Below are positions 34,871 to 47,300 of a DNA stretch of 64,000 nt, piece after piece. The notes under the pieces are model-generated. The model saw nothing but the letters and a program-made list of their open reading frames with translations, was not told where the DNA came from and made no database searches. Origin of the DNA: Leptodontidium sp. MPI-SDFR-AT-0119 (taxonomy: Eukaryota > Ascomycota > Leotiomycetes > Helotiales > Leptodontidiaceae); the NCBI GenBank assembly GCA_020726505.1, contig JAHLEZ010000021.1, positions 1 through 64,000 on the forward strand, written 5' to 3'. The position numbers and the translations under genes are program-made. Every line of letters begins with the position of its first letter. The stretch's first letter is position 1.

Positions 34871-35224
34871 GTGGATAGCGGTCTTTCCAGTTGTGGAGAA
34901 GGTCGTCCAACAAGAAGCAAGGCTCTGCCCTTCCACGTTCTCCATTACGATATAGTTGACTCTCGTGCTTTTGTCGGCATAGATAGCCTAAACTTGGGGT
35001 ACTGGTATATTCGGAAACTGCCCGACGAAGAGCATATTCTCGTCTTCGATGAGGGTCACGTTGCGGCCATACTTGACGAGAAAATGATGGCCAACTCGGG
35101 CAATCCGTCGACCAGTCGACTCTTGTACAACGTCCGGTGATGTATGTATAGCTTTAGTAGTTGGAAGAGGCGCGGGAAGGCGATCAGGGGTTGCGAAGAA
35201 AGGAAGAGGGTATAAGCTGGCCAT
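34871..35224 (-). pseudogene. APH-family phosphotransferase (aminoglycoside/choline-kinase-like), truncated with an internal stop
   Basis: From the ATG at 35224 the minus strand reads MASLYPLPFFATP..., then RRIARVGHHFLVKYGRNVTL and ENMLFVGQFPNIPVPQV. This is the N-terminal nucleotide-binding start of the large fungal 'phosphotransferase enzyme family' (APH fold; the VKYG Lys is the ATP-contacting Lys, and EAENMLFV/IPVPRVYAL is typical). The next codon is TAG, where a Tyr codon is expected, and homology then resumes in the same frame (AIYADKSTRVNYIVMENVEG, then SLASCW) before fading at about 34860. Roughly the C-terminal two thirds, including the catalytic HxD loop, is absent. Plus-strand open frames over this stretch are shadows. 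Family identity is confident; loss of function is inferred from the stop and truncation. Confidence 0.72.
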
Positions 35225-36236
35225 GGTGACATCAAACTGGTACAAGACTCGTGGTGTCTGAACGCGACAATTTAGAACCTGCTTGTCCGAGGCACGGCCA
35301 CGACACGGTCAACCAGACGAACATCCAGCTGAGTCACATGCCCTCCTCCATGATGGCTTCTTCCTGTTGTGCTGCTCGAGGAGGATCGTGGTAGTGGCTC
35401 ATCTTCGGCTTTTAGTGTGTGGCTCGGAAGCCGACCGTGAGGTCAATAGCGTAAATCTGGTCACGCGATCTTCCCAACCGAACAGCCCCACCTGAAGAAT
35501 TTGTTTCACGAGAGAACACCGCTTGATCGACCTCGCGAGTTCAAGCACGTAGGTAAGTATTCTTGAAGGTTCTTGCCCCCTTGGATTAAGAGATGCTAAC
35601 TCTCGCAGCTGCGTAGCTTACCATCCTTCTAAATTGACTACATCTACAGGCAAACGATCGGATTTCGAAACACAGAGGGACGTCCAAGCGCAACCAAAGC
35701 CAGCAACAGTATGATAACGCTTGTGACAAAGGACCAAGCTATCCCCAAAGAGATCGCAGACGCTGCCTGTAGAAGTCTGGATAAGGAGATCGCACGGCAA
35801 AGGGAGGACGGCGCGCTAGAGGCGGGCAAAGCGAGCTCAGTGAGGTTGGAATGGACCACACAAACACAGGAAGCGGCTGGTATCTTCATGGCCGTATGTG
35901 CGAACCTAAAATCAAATAGCCAACCGTCCAGAGGCTAACACTATCAGTCTGCGGATCTTGCTTCTATCCAAAGTCTCGGTGGCAACCCAAGAGGCAACGT
36001 CCATTTGGCTTGTCCAATGGTATATTGCGACGTTTTGCCTGAGAAGAACTCGATGAGGTTTCCCAGTTCAGCACTAGGCTACGGAACCATCGGCATAATT
36101 GCACTTGGGACTCTTGTTTTGCCTGAAATTGGGAACAGTGGACCGACTACAATAGAGTCTGGCTCGGTAGCGTACTTTCGAGACTCGACCCCTATTGTAT
36201 ATCGCGCTTGCAAAGGACGAGGAATCATGTTTTATA
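35225..36236. other. Intergenic with weak open frames
   Basis: A 75-aa plus-strand frame at 35711-35938 (MITLVTKDQAIPKEIADAAC at its start) may extend upstream to a possible acceptor ctacag at about 35650. A second at 36010-36247 (ACPMVYCDVLPEKNS...) could be a later exon. They do not join into a protein I recognise, and I do not call a gene. Confidence 0.3.
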
Positions 36237-38157
36237 TTAGCAGCTAGCGTTTCCCCCAATCCTATGATTTAACAGTCCATTCCTCTCAACATACCAGCTG
36301 CCGCCAGATTCCTCATCATTCGTGGATCTACGTAGTAGGGTGGTGCTCCTGTCAGTCATGAGTGGGCATATAGAGTCGTTTCTGAGGTTTCGCTGGGGGA
36401 TTGCTCCTCGAAGAAAACTCTCCGTAGACGGGTCTGTGAACTCGGCCGGTTCGCTGACGGTCCACTGAAGAAACTGAACAACAGATGAGTCTGTGAGCTG
36501 ATTCATTCCATAATCGACGCTAGACAGTATATCTATCAATTGATCATTGGCAGTGGCAGTGGCCAGACCTGTGATTTCATTTGCGTAATCAAGGTTGCTT
36601 GTCGTTGTAGGATCTGCGAATTCGTCTGTATCGTCGACTGCGTAAACAAGCTTGTCTGCTGTTCCACGATCTACGAGTTCGTCTAGACTATTGACGGCGT
36701 AGCTCAGGTTGCTAGCCATTACCGGATCTGTGAGATCCCTGGCCCTATCATTCGCATCGAACATGGCTAGAAGTGTGGACTTCGATGGGGGTGTTGACTC
36801 CACAGTGTTGCGACTTGAAGTGGCCGGATCGAAGTCGTTGCTGCCTGGATTGGACAAATTCGCTGGGAAATGGTGACCTGTAAATGGAAGTGATGCTCCG
36901 ACATGATCAACGCGCCATTTCTTGTTGCTAGACTCGGAGTCTCCGGGCTCAACATCGGCATACGGTCTTTTGGAATGAAAGTAGGGCTTCAACAATACCA
37001 TCACTTGGGTCTGGGAGACTCGAAGGCTAGAGAAGGACCACCCATACTTCTTGAATCCGTCCAGAATTGCCTCTGAGACTTTCTTGTTGTGCGACTTAGC
37101 CCCTTTGTATAAATCAGGGAGTTTGCTTTTTATACACGCAAAGGCGCAAGTGATATCATCCATGGTCATGTGAATCTCCCATCTTAGTTTGAATTCGATA
37201 TTAGCCAATGTCAACAAAGCTCGGGAAGGCAGCTTACATAGATTGCGGTAAGCCCCCATTCTCCAGCACTGAGGCCGGACCTCCTTCTTTCATGACTTGC
37301 AGGATCTTTTTCGCCCTCTTATAGTCCCTTTTCGCCGTGCCCAAGTACTTCGTAGCCATCTTTATTGCAATAGACATCGAGTCAACTCCGCGAGAGGTAA
37401 AAAGGTCAACATGCTCCCACTGAGATATGTGCTCCACTTCGTGGGCAAGGAAAAGTAACCAGAGGCGAGTAGCTACCCAATCTTTCTTCTTTATCTTAGA
37501 ACGGGCTTGCCCTAGTCGACGAAGCCTACAAGCGACTCCAGCCTCAAATACAGTCTCCGGAATAGGTCCACTTTCGAAAACCACATCCAACTTAGGCCAG
37601 AAGCTGTGCCATTCAGACAAACGTGTTTTGAATCCATCTGAGAATCCTTTAGAAAAGCTTTCAACCACGCTGGTTAGCCGCGCCACCCTTATTTCTTCGG
37701 AGCTCCCAAGTGCAGCCACGAAGAATGCTTTAAAGCTTTCCATTCCTGGATCAACAGTGCTTTGGCTTGATAAAAGACAGTCGGTTGGAGGTCCGGTCGA
37801 TGGAAGATCGGTTGATAAAGGCGTCGACGAATCATATATGGTATCGGCGGTTGAAGGTGGAGCGGCCCATGATAGATAACCACCTAGTGTATGAACGCTG
37901 GGAGACGAGGCCCTCGATCTGAGGGCTACTAGTTGGAGAGGCGAGGCTGAGGGATGGTTTCCTATCTGTTGTGGAAAAACGCCATCATCTGACGCGCCTT
38001 GCTCAAGCCATGGACATAAAACCTGGACAATGATCAGCTAGTTCACGGTGGGAGAATATCGATTTACCTCGGGTAGAGAGATACCACTTTCGAACCAGGC
38101 TGGGAACCTCTCCCTACCAGCTTCTTCTGTGGGCTCAAATCCTGAGCGGCTGTCCAT
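36237..38157 (-). CDS. Protein of unknown function with a C-terminal degenerate repeat array, 606 aa, two introns
   Basis: I read complement(36237..37182,37238..38022,38068..38157). Intron 1 is 45 nt (GTAAAT...CAG) and intron 2 is 55 nt (GTAAGC...AAG, CTAAT branch); both preserve frame, giving 606 aa. Residues 1-120 are Ser/Pro-rich and probably disordered. About 125-290 form a helical region (ESFKAFFVAALGSSEEIRVA, KKKDWVATRLWLLFLAHEVE). About 295-365 form a second conserved-looking block (MTMDDITCAFACIKSKLPDL, LDGFKKYGWSFSSLRVSQTQ). Residues 442-554 hold about five copies of a degenerate motif [LF]xDPxxxxxLxYAVxxxDE. I recognise no named domain. Open sequence extends upstream to 38292 without an ATG, so an upstream exon is possible. 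No signal peptide or membrane segment is seen. Confidence 0.6.
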
Positions 38158-39245
38158 TTCGCGCTGATGCGTTGTTGGGGGACGCGCAGAGGCCTTTGCG
38201 AATTTAGCCTTCAAATCGCAGGGATCATGAATAATTTCACGTGAGCTTCCTACACGTGAACAGCCATCAGAACCTGAATCAACATTTTCCACTGATGACT
38301 ACTGTGGTTGGCACGAATTACTCAGTATTCTCATCAGCCTATCCCCGAGTACCTCAGCAGGCACCTATGATCGTTTCATCGTCAAATCAAATTAGTAGGA
38401 AACCCCCGCCGCAAAATACGTCAGCTAAAAATTGCTCTGAAATTGTTCTGAAATTGCTTGAGCAGTGAGCCATGATGAAGCTGATTTCTCTTGTCCCGCA
38501 GTTTCATCCATGGTTTTCTATAATCTGCGGTAGGGGCTGAAAAGCAGAGAAACTATTCAAGATTGGTATCATAAGATTACAGAATGTTGTGCAATTCAAT
38601 CCAAAGCTTGTTACTATTTCCTGAACTCAACGTGATTGACTTGTATGAGATGGCAGCTCTCAATGACGGGAATCTATTCAAACTCCCTTGCTTCTACAAA
38701 CGTTTTCCCATTCTTTCGACATTTACAAAGCCATAAAGCCACGCTTAGATGACTCGCCCATAAACTTGCAACACACAACACATTGATGAGAAGAAACGCC
38801 CGACCACATGCGCTACTCTCCCCTTGGGGCTCTTCTAGATGGAAAACGGCCTTTTACCCAAATTTTAAGGCGACCTGCACAGACCTGCAACACCGAGAAG
38901 GCGGGAAGGTGAGCTAACCAGATTCCCTTGTTTTGGATTCCTGCCCTATTTCTCCCCTGTGCTTGTTAGAACTGCCAAAGACAATTATCTGGAATATCTC
39001 ACCGCATGTTGACATCCACGGTGAGTGGCTGAAAAGAAGAGTCTGTCACAACACCGCCAAGTCGAAATTTCACTACGTCCCCATTGCGCAACGTCAGATC
39101 GCTGAACCCCTTTTCCAATTCGGACACACGAAGCGGACAAATGGTTGAAGGGACACAGTGTCCGCGGCATCAAGGGAAGTTCAAAGTTACCTCTGTCGGT
39201 TAGCCCTGGAGATCGTTAGTATTCTTCAGGCTGCAATCTAGAATA
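38158..39245. other. Intergenic, no gene seen
   Basis: Normal composition. Open frames at 38241-38468 and 38933-39148 lack recognisable features. It may include the 5' exon or leader of the gene to the left. Confidence 0.4.
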
Positions 39246-40350
39246 TTATACCAAGTTTGACTGGAATCCGATTGGGAGCAAGGTCACTAATTGACCAATC
39301 AATTTAACAATATTCAAGGCGTCAATGTCATCATTTGTGATGGTTTTGGACCTGAAAAGAGCGCTCAGTATCGTTGGCAAGTCGATTTTCCTCAAGCGAT
39401 TCGATGTAGTTACGCCGACATGAGAACCGAGTATATTGAGGTTATCGATTGACGTATACACTCGATCAAATTTAAGCTGGTGGGCATCTCTGGTCCTCCG
39501 GCAATCATGAACACGCGGCGGACAAGTCCAATTAATTAGGTATCTACTTCGTGATCTTTGCATTCTGTAGCCTTAAACAGGTCTGTAAGCCTTTTCGAAA
39601 ATGCTTGCAGAACCCCTTCTTGATCTTTCTCGAGAAGTTGAATTGCTAAGGGAGTGTTATAGTCTTCGAGTAGGAATAAACCAAGCAATACAAAAGACAC
39701 GGTGAACTTCTTACGAACTAGAGGTGCAGACACCTAATGGACGGTAAGTATTGCTGTGAATATATGATAAAGAATGAGCTTACCACTATGTCGCGGTTCA
39801 AGATAGCCCATTTTAATGCTGTTTGTAGGGCTGTTGGGGCGATTGATCGAAGGCACAATTCGAGTCCCTGACTGCGTCTAGACCAGATTGCGCTGACCGC
39901 ATTATTAAAGAAGCGAAGATAGAACCCCCCCCCCCCCCCCCCAACCATAAACATCCCTTTCTATCTTTGTTGGCTGTTTTAGGTCGTACCAGAACTCGGA
40001 TTCGAACTCGGCTTTGTCAAAGAACCGAAACTTGTGATAGAGGAGCTTCGGAATATGTAATTCACCAACGGTAACCTCACAGAACCCGTCGAATCTTTAC
40101 CCAAGATTACACACTCCTACTGTTGACGTGATTTTGCCCTAATCCGAATCCGTTGGCTTAATTTCGTCTGCTGCCACGTAGTAAAGCTTCCAATTGTTGC
40201 TTGGAGGTGTGAGCAAAAGCTCGTCGATATCATATTCCTATCAAGCAATGGTGAGTTCCAGTTCCTGAGAAAGTCCACGTAGCATCTTACCTGCTCAGCT
40301 TCATGCGTGACATTGACCTCATAGTTGACCTTAACCTCATGTACACTCCC
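39246..40350 (-). pseudogene. 3' part of the host gene broken by the pogo element
   Basis: Minus-strand reading resumes at the pogo insertion with VHEVKVNYEVNVTHEAEQ. A GTAAG...TAG intron follows at about 40292-40241, then EYDIDELLLTPPSNNWKLYY. Two in-frame stops follow (TAG in TCG GAT TAG GGC; TAA in CTT GGG TAA AGA), although sensible sequence continues between and after them (LLYHKFRFFDKAEFESEFWY). An 18-G run at 39925-39942 shifts the frame. Beyond it come GLELCLRSIAPTALQTALKW, a clean 50-nt intron (39783-39734) and FVLLGLFLLEDYNTPLAIQL. The function is unknown; the later part is vaguely ankyrin-like. The 5' part lies at 56468-56639. Confidence 0.55.
39925..39942. repeat. Homopolymer tract of 18 C (plus strand)
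   Basis: An uninterrupted run of 18 C within the broken gene. Such tracts are prone to slippage and to sequencing error, and the reading frame changes across it. Confidence 0.9.
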
Positions 40351-40352
40351 TA

Positions 40353-40404
40353 ACGTCTCACCCCTAGATTCCGCCCACCCCTAGATTCCGCCCACCTCGC
40401 TTAA
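40353..40404. repeat. Left terminal inverted repeat of the pogo element
   Basis: About 50 bp, matching the inverse of 56414-56465 with one clear mismatch before divergence. It contains the 17-bp unit twice. Confidence 0.9.
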
Positions 40405-40583
40405 TTCTAGTACTTGATACTCAACACTTAATAACTCTATATTGCGCTAACTTCTATACACGATATTGTAGAGTCTAATTCTCCTCCTGATTCTGATTCT
40501 AGAGACTTAATTTGGCGTTCTTTAGTTGTGATTTGAGCCTCCTTAATAGTACGTGTTATAACGAACTTAGAATTTGGACTCGT

Positions 40584-41639
40584 TTAGACTTTCCGCCTTT
40601 TCTTTGGCCTCAACTGTTCTAATCTCTCTTTTAACTCTTTAATCTTTATATTTACCTTCCCTAATTCGTAGTCTCTTTTATTAATTCCCTTTATAACCTT
40701 CCTAAAAAGCAAACGTTGTGTTAGAAGTTGATTATATGATTTACTGGCCAAAGTATAAATCTGTACGTATAAATCTTTCCTGGCCCTTAGAGTCTGAACC
40801 TCAATTGAAGTATTAGTTACTTCCGGGAGTAGTATTAGCGTCTCCTGAGGCTTTGGAAGAGATGGATTTGTCGATTTATTACTGTTTTCTAACAGCAAAG
40901 GGCTTATTAATAACTTGGCTACCGATACTGGCCACAATCCCGTAGTTCTCCACCTCGCCTTAATATTAAAAGGTATAATACTCTCTTAACGTGCCTTCTA
41001 ATAATAAATAAGGAAGTTCCGCTTCTTAATTAGAGTAGAATCGATCAAAGAACTTAACTTGTATAGTTCTTTCTAGTAAGCACGCTTTAAAACAGAGAAA
41101 ACTATTAAATCTAAAGGTTGTAAGACGTGTGACGTATATATAAGTAAAATAAAAGGTATATATTGTGTTTAAGGCACTTCTAAAGGAATTCCGTAGTCTC
41201 ATGGCTCCTATGGCCGTCTAGAATGAGGAGTCTTGCTAAATAGTCACGTGGTTCGGTCTGAGGTATAAACACCTTCTCTAGCCACTTAAGGGCCACTTGA
41301 TTAGTTGTCCACCTATTCTCGGTAGCTGTAAAGTGCCATTCGTCGAATACGTCTAATTGAGACGGAAACCACTATTGTTGAACCGATTTTCCCTTGTAAA
41401 CTACAGCTAGTCGCGTAGAAGCTCTAATTACAGAGATACACTTAAGGATTGTCGTCTAAGCACGTGAACCTGGCTGTTTTCCTTAAATCTTGCGGCTCTT
41501 AGCGTTCCTCACAACATATCTATTAAGACCGTGGCCTTCTATAATACTAATCTCGTCTATATTTTAACGTTAAGAAGCTGGAATGGCCTTAATAGCCGGA
41601 ATCTCTAATTTTTAGAACCACGGCCTAATAACTTCGGTA
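40584..41639 (-). pseudogene. pogo/Fot1 transposase, DDE domain and C-terminus (3' part)
   Basis: The minus strand reads NIDEISIIEGHGLNRYVV (first Asp; 41552-41563), VFDEWHFTATENRWTTNQVA and LLILDGHRSH (second Asp; 41201-41230). An intact 117-aa tail follows (40937-40584) with a Lys/Arg/Glu-rich helix ending PKKRRKV, which resembles a nuclear localisation signal. This is the DDE_1 superfamily layout of Fot1/pogo. Several TAG/TAA stops sit where CAG/CAA/TGG codons would fit. The N-terminal part is at 55925-56317, on the other side of gypsy-A2. Confidence 0.85.
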
Positions 41640-41644
41640 CAAGC

Positions 41645-41945
41645 TGTTACGACCTACGATGCGCCTCGTATTCTAACCGACACGGGCTCGTAGTATCGCT
41701 GACTATACGACGGCGCTAAGCCCGATAGGGAAGACTAGGTGGCGAGCCTGCGACATATTGACGTGAACGGCACGCGACTACGCTAGGCCCCATTAGGAGG
41801 GTCCTTTATGTACTTATACTCGAGCCTCCCTTATAGAGAGCTCTCCTTTCCTCCTTGTCTTTTCTTCTCGATTCTGAGCGTAGCTAGAGGCCTAAATATA
41901 AAGCTAGAGTTAACTCGCCGTATTAACTCCTAGCTAGCCGTAATA
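41645..41945 (+). repeat. 5' LTR of gypsy-A2
   Basis: 301 bp. Its end reads CCGTAATA where the 3' copy has CCGTAACA, a CA->TA change. Confidence 0.92.
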
Positions 41946-42199
41946 TAAGAAAAGACTAACACCCCTTTACTATAAAGCGTTATATTTCACCTAGTCTTGC
42001 GCCTTATTAACTTACCCTTATAATAAGTTAATAACGAGCCTTAATACCTTGGCCTATTCGACAAATAAGTACCTCTCTACCCTCGTAGTAGACTATTCTA
42101 AAGAAAGCTAGATATTCTCCCGCGGTTAACTTACTTTACTATAACTTAACGCGCGTCGCTAGTTTAGAACGTATATTTAATTAACAAATCAATTAATAA

Positions 42200-43802
42200 C
42201 TACAAACACCCCTTAACCTTACCTTACTACCTTTACTGGTTTCTCCCCCTCGTCGGCGAAGCTCTAGAGAAAGGAGCGCCCCTGTACGGCTAAGCTTTAC
42301 TGACACCCCTATCCCTTCGGTCGAGACTTTCTCGAAAGAGCCGGAAAGCTTTAACGGATTCGACTTAGACTTAAAGGACAAACCCCAGTGTTTCTTCGAC
42401 GTATCGCTAGAGCCTACTAATATAAAGGGCCTTACCCCCGCTTAATAAGCTAGAGTAGATTAGTTAATTAAGGACTCTATTAACTTTATTATCGCCGCCG
42501 CCGTTATATAAGCCCTCACTTAATATACTATTAATAACCCTCGCTAAGAGACTAGTACTCCCTCTCCTTTTAACCGATTAGTACGAGCTCTTACGGCGGA
42601 CCTCTAGCCTACCGCTGACTATTACCTCCTTAAGTTAAACCCCGCTATCCCTGCCGTCGAGCCTAATAAAGTCAAGTACCCCTGTACCCCCTTTTTTAAT
42701 TATAAGGGCGAAATTAAATACGACGCCTAAAAGATAAATATAAAACTCTTTATTTAGAAATACTTAAGTAACTTCCTTATTAGTAAATCGCAGGTTTACG
42801 CCTACTTTAAGTATATAAAGGGAGAGGCTAAGACTATTATTCTTTAATAAATAGACCTTAACTTCGTTAGAGACTTTAATAGAGCCGCTGACGTCTTAAG
42901 GGCTTTAGACTAGCGTTTCTTTAATTATAACTAAGTACAAGTAACTAAGCTTAAGTATAACTAACTACAAATAAGTAATATAACGTATAGTAAGTTCTAT
43001 ATAAAGTTTATAATATATACGGCTACTAAAAAGATCTTACTTACTCGCTAGTTCGACGACGTTTACGAGAAAGTCTTAAATAAGCTTAAGTACGATATTT
43101 AAACTAAGAAGTATAAATTTATTAAAGACTATATAGCTCTCGACGAGTTCTTAGCCGTCTTAGATCGCGAGTTATAGAATATTACTATTAGACGAGTTAA
43201 TAAACGGGCTACTACTACTGTCTACGAAGCCCCTTAAGTCTCCTTTAATAATATTAGTATTAACGACTCGCGCGGCATCTTAAAGAAAGACAGCTAGTGT
43301 TCGACTTTACTTACCCATACTACTCACGTATAGAGACTACCGACTCCAAGACAGTCGTTAAATGTTTACTAGCGTACGCCTTCTCCTTCGCACGTCCTAC
43401 GCCGACTTAAGTCCCTTATACCCCCTCTTATACTTAAGGACGTCTCTTCTGACACTTGTCTTTATTATAGTAAGACCGGTTATTAAGTTAACGACTGTCT
43501 TAAGCGCCGTAGAGACTAGGCTCTCGACAAGTCAATTTCTTAATTAGTCGTTAGTGAAGATTTAAAAACTAACGAGTTATTAAAAAACTCTTAGGCTATA
43601 ATAAAGACTTATACCTTAATATAAGTTATAACTTATAAAAGGACTTAGTATTTAATTTCTATACTTTTATTAGAGGACGACAATTCTTAATTAGTATTAA
43701 ACTAAGAAGGAATAGATTCTTTATTAAGACACTTATATATATTAATAATAGAGTTAATATTTTTAATACTATTAAAACCTCTTTTATATATTAACTCGTT
43801 AA
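42200..43802 (+). pseudogene. gypsy-A2 gag and start of protease (RIP-mutated)
   Basis: Co-linear with gypsy-A1 9990-11180 plus 18669 onward, including the capsid-like region around 42690-43170. The zinc knuckle near 43448-43490 reads CLYYSKTGY.VNDC, with the second Cys and the His changed to Tyr, as in A1. It is interrupted by copia at 43808. Confidence 0.75.
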
Positions 43803-43807
43803 GTAAT

Positions 43808-43992
43808 TGTCGTACAGGCACGGGATAATGCTCGGTTAGTTGTGCGCTATATTAGTTTCAGATTCTGCTAGCGTATACCGCTTTTAGGGGAATAACGTGT
43901 TCCTCTGATTTCCTTATGTATTCTAGAGAACAATTAATTACTTTAGTTCTCCTTACGTTAATCGTAAGGCTCTACTCCACTTTTATACTATA
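43808..43992 (+). repeat. 5' LTR of the copia element
   Basis: 185 bp. Its end reads TATACTATA, where the 3' LTR keeps TGTACCACA. Confidence 0.9.
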
Positions 43993-44399
43993 ATTATAAG
44001 CCCCGTGACAAAGCTATTAAGTTAGTATTCTTCCTTTTGTGCTTTATAAATTTAAGTAGAACTATTAACGTAAGATTAGTAAGTGACAAATAACGTCGGC
44101 GTTTTCCACTTATTAATAAGTGTAGTTTATATTACTATTTTCCCTTTAACCTCTCTAGAAAAGGGTAAATTAAGCACTTATACTTAATATTCTCTTTTCC
44201 TCTTTAATAAATCTATTAAACCCTCGAGAGAGCAACCCTCTCTTCGTTATAGTAGACTTAACTTTAGTCTCCTCTTCTAATAATCGAACGCCGCTTAATT
44301 ACGATAGGCAAACTTAGACCTTATAGTATTAAGTCTTTAAATCCTTTTATATCTTTTACAAAGTATAGACTTCAGTTAATTTAGAGCTACCGGTTACTC

Positions 44400-47300
44400 T
44401 AAATATCCTCGAAAACGAGCCTTAAGCACAAACGATCGACTAAGTAAAGGCACAATAAGATAAGAAGGCTCTCGATTTTAACTTTAAGGAGTAAATAAAG
44501 TGAGATAAAGACTAACGAGTACTTAAACTTAAGGGACTTAAACTAAGTATAATACCTCTTATATTATCTAACGTTACTATAGTTATTCTAATATATACTG
44601 CCCTAATAAGGGAGTATACTATAAAACACGTATAATAGTCAGAAAAGGCTCAGGCTTATAAAGTAATATATAAGTAGATTTAAGAGATAGTTAATCCTTT
44701 GATTTACTAGAGTACTATTCGAGAGTATAAGATTAAGGAGGAATAAAAAGTAAAAGAGTAACTCGACAAGATAACGAACGAATTAAACGACCCACGATCT
44801 TAGACTTTATAAATGTTCTTTAAGGTATTAAAGAGAGACTACGCCCTTTTAGAAATAAATAACCTTACTAAAGCTTAAGCTAAATATAAAGAGAAACTTG
44901 AAATCGTTAAAATAAGACAAGTTAATCTTAAAGTATAAATTTAAAAGTAGTAATTAGCCTATTAAAATACTCTATTATACGACATTCTAGACGTTAAGGG
45001 CCCCTTAGTAATTATTAACTTTATTAAGGCAGTACAAGAGAAGCTTATACGTAAATAAGCTCGCGAACGACTGTCTAAGGTCCTTAAAGATAATACTCTT
45101 AAGGTTATTCACAAGTATACGTTACTTTAATACGTTAACTAGTTATTAGCGCTTAACGAAGAGTCTCTTACGGTTACTAGGAGAAACAAGACAATTAGAT
45201 TATACGCTACACTTAAAGAGAGATTAAATGTTCTAAGAGTACTACTAGTACTAAGGACTCCTTCGCTAAATACCTCGATTAATACTTGCCCCTATAAAGT
45301 AAGCTCTCACTAACACAAAGTAATCAAGTGTTATAGACTTTAATATTACTACGACGGCTTAACTAAGGACAAACTACGCAACTTACTGTCTACGGAGGAA
45401 ATCAAAGAAACTTAAATTAAGCTTAAAAAGGAGTTTCCTGACCTTAAACAAGTAATCGACAAGAAAGGGTAAAGATAAATAGTAGTAAAGGAAATTACTA
45501 AGGGAATAACCTCTGAAAACTCCTCGTCTTCTTTAATAACCTTAGTAAAAGCCTTAGAGTTATTAAGGTATCTTAGTAATATTAATATATATATAATTAG
45601 TCTAAAGTTACTTGATAAGGCTCTCGCCACCTCAAGAATTTACGCCACTATTAATATAAATTAATACTTACTCTTAGAGAGCACTTTACTTAATAACGGC
45701 GCTGCCACTTATTTAATTAATTCAGTTGCTTTATTAAAGCCCAGAACCTTTATTAAATTAACGAACAACGACAGTATTAAAGCCGGAACGTTAAGCCTTA
45801 TAATTAAGGGCCGAAGTACTTATCTTTTTAAGGGTACTCTCTATAGCCCTAATAGACTAAACACTAAGGACTTAAGGCTTTTTAACGTCACTGTCGTTAA
45901 AGGATTTAATGTTAATATTATTTTAAAAGCTCGTTTATTATAGGCTAGAGTTTAATATAATAAGTTAGACTACACGTTACGCGTGGGATTAGCTGAGAAG
46001 AGTATTATATTAAAGTAATTAAAGTAATAGTTTAACTTAGCTTTCTTTAAATATAAGCCTTTTAATTACTCTTTAGCTCCCGCAATAGCTCTTAACTCTT
46101 TAATTCGCCTAACTTATACCTTTTTAATATTCCTTACACTTTAAAAGAGTATCCGGCAAGGCTTTTAATTAAGTTAATAATATTTAAGACCGCGGCTAGA
46201 CGACGCTAAGTTATAGTACTTACGGGCAAGGCACTTAAGGAAGGAAGCGTTAGAGAATTTAGTTAAAAATACGCGTAACGTCGAGATCTTAGGTACTACT
46301 TAAATTAAGTATAAAGAGTACTCTCTAACTATTACGTAATAAGTCGTTAGTTAAAGACCCTCGGAGAAATAGTTACCCGGCCTTTTTATTGTATTTCTTA
46401 GGACTTATTCGACTTCCCTATTAGATTTAATAAGAATAGTTAACTCTTATTAATTAAAGACTAATATAATAGGAAATTCTATAAATATCTCTTAAAAAAC
46501 AAAGGGTTAATTACTGTCTTAGGAGCTCTTAAATTATTTAAGGCGTGGATAAAACGTTAATTCAGACTCTCGATTTGTAAAATACGCTAAAATAATAATA
46601 CTTTAGTTATAGGAATTAATAAATTAACCGAGTACGAAAAGTAGTATATAGAGAATAGTATTAATATTAAAGGTACCCCTTTATATACGTATTAACTTAA
46701 TAAGGGAGCTAAGCGCGTAAGCAAGGAAATTATTAAAAAAGTCTATTAAGATACGCCTTTTAGTAAACTTACTAGAGGAGCTTTAAACGGAAGCAGTTAT
46801 AGTAGTAATTACTCTTTATAATATAAGTCTAATTACTCGAAAAGGCTTTAAGAGTCTAAATAAGATCTTCTACGCCTAGTTTAAGTAATATTTTTAGTAT
46901 TACGACCCTAAGTTTATTTAGAAGCTTAACACTAATATACGACTTAACTAAAGTAATATATAGGCGTACGGCTATAAAGCCTACCCTATAATCAAGGACC
47001 GAGAGGCTCTTTAATAAAAGATAGTATTTAAAGTTAACTTAAAAGTGTACCTTAGATACTTAGTAAGATACGTCTCGTCTAACATATATAAGGTCTAAGT
47101 ACCTTAATTATAGCGTGTAATAGTAACTCAGAACGTTACTTTTAACGAATCCCTTTTTTATTTAGGCTCTTTAAACGTGAAAAGAGCGGTCGGCTAGCCG
47201 CGCTTAATATTAAGAGATCTTACTAAAATACTAAAAGAAGAGGAGGGACCCTAAGACACTAGAACTAATATAATTAATCGACTAAGCACACTTAATATAC

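Noticed and set aside
34871..35140. Plus-strand 89-aa open frame (…VDSRAFVGIDSLNLGYWYIR…)
   Set aside because: It has no ATG start and lies antisense to the APH-kinase homology, which explains the coding-like composition.
39985..40015. tRNA T-arm-like sequence ggattcgaactcgg
   Set aside because: No matching acceptor, D or anticodon arms; the stretch reads as part of the broken gene on the minus strand (FDKAEFESEFWY).
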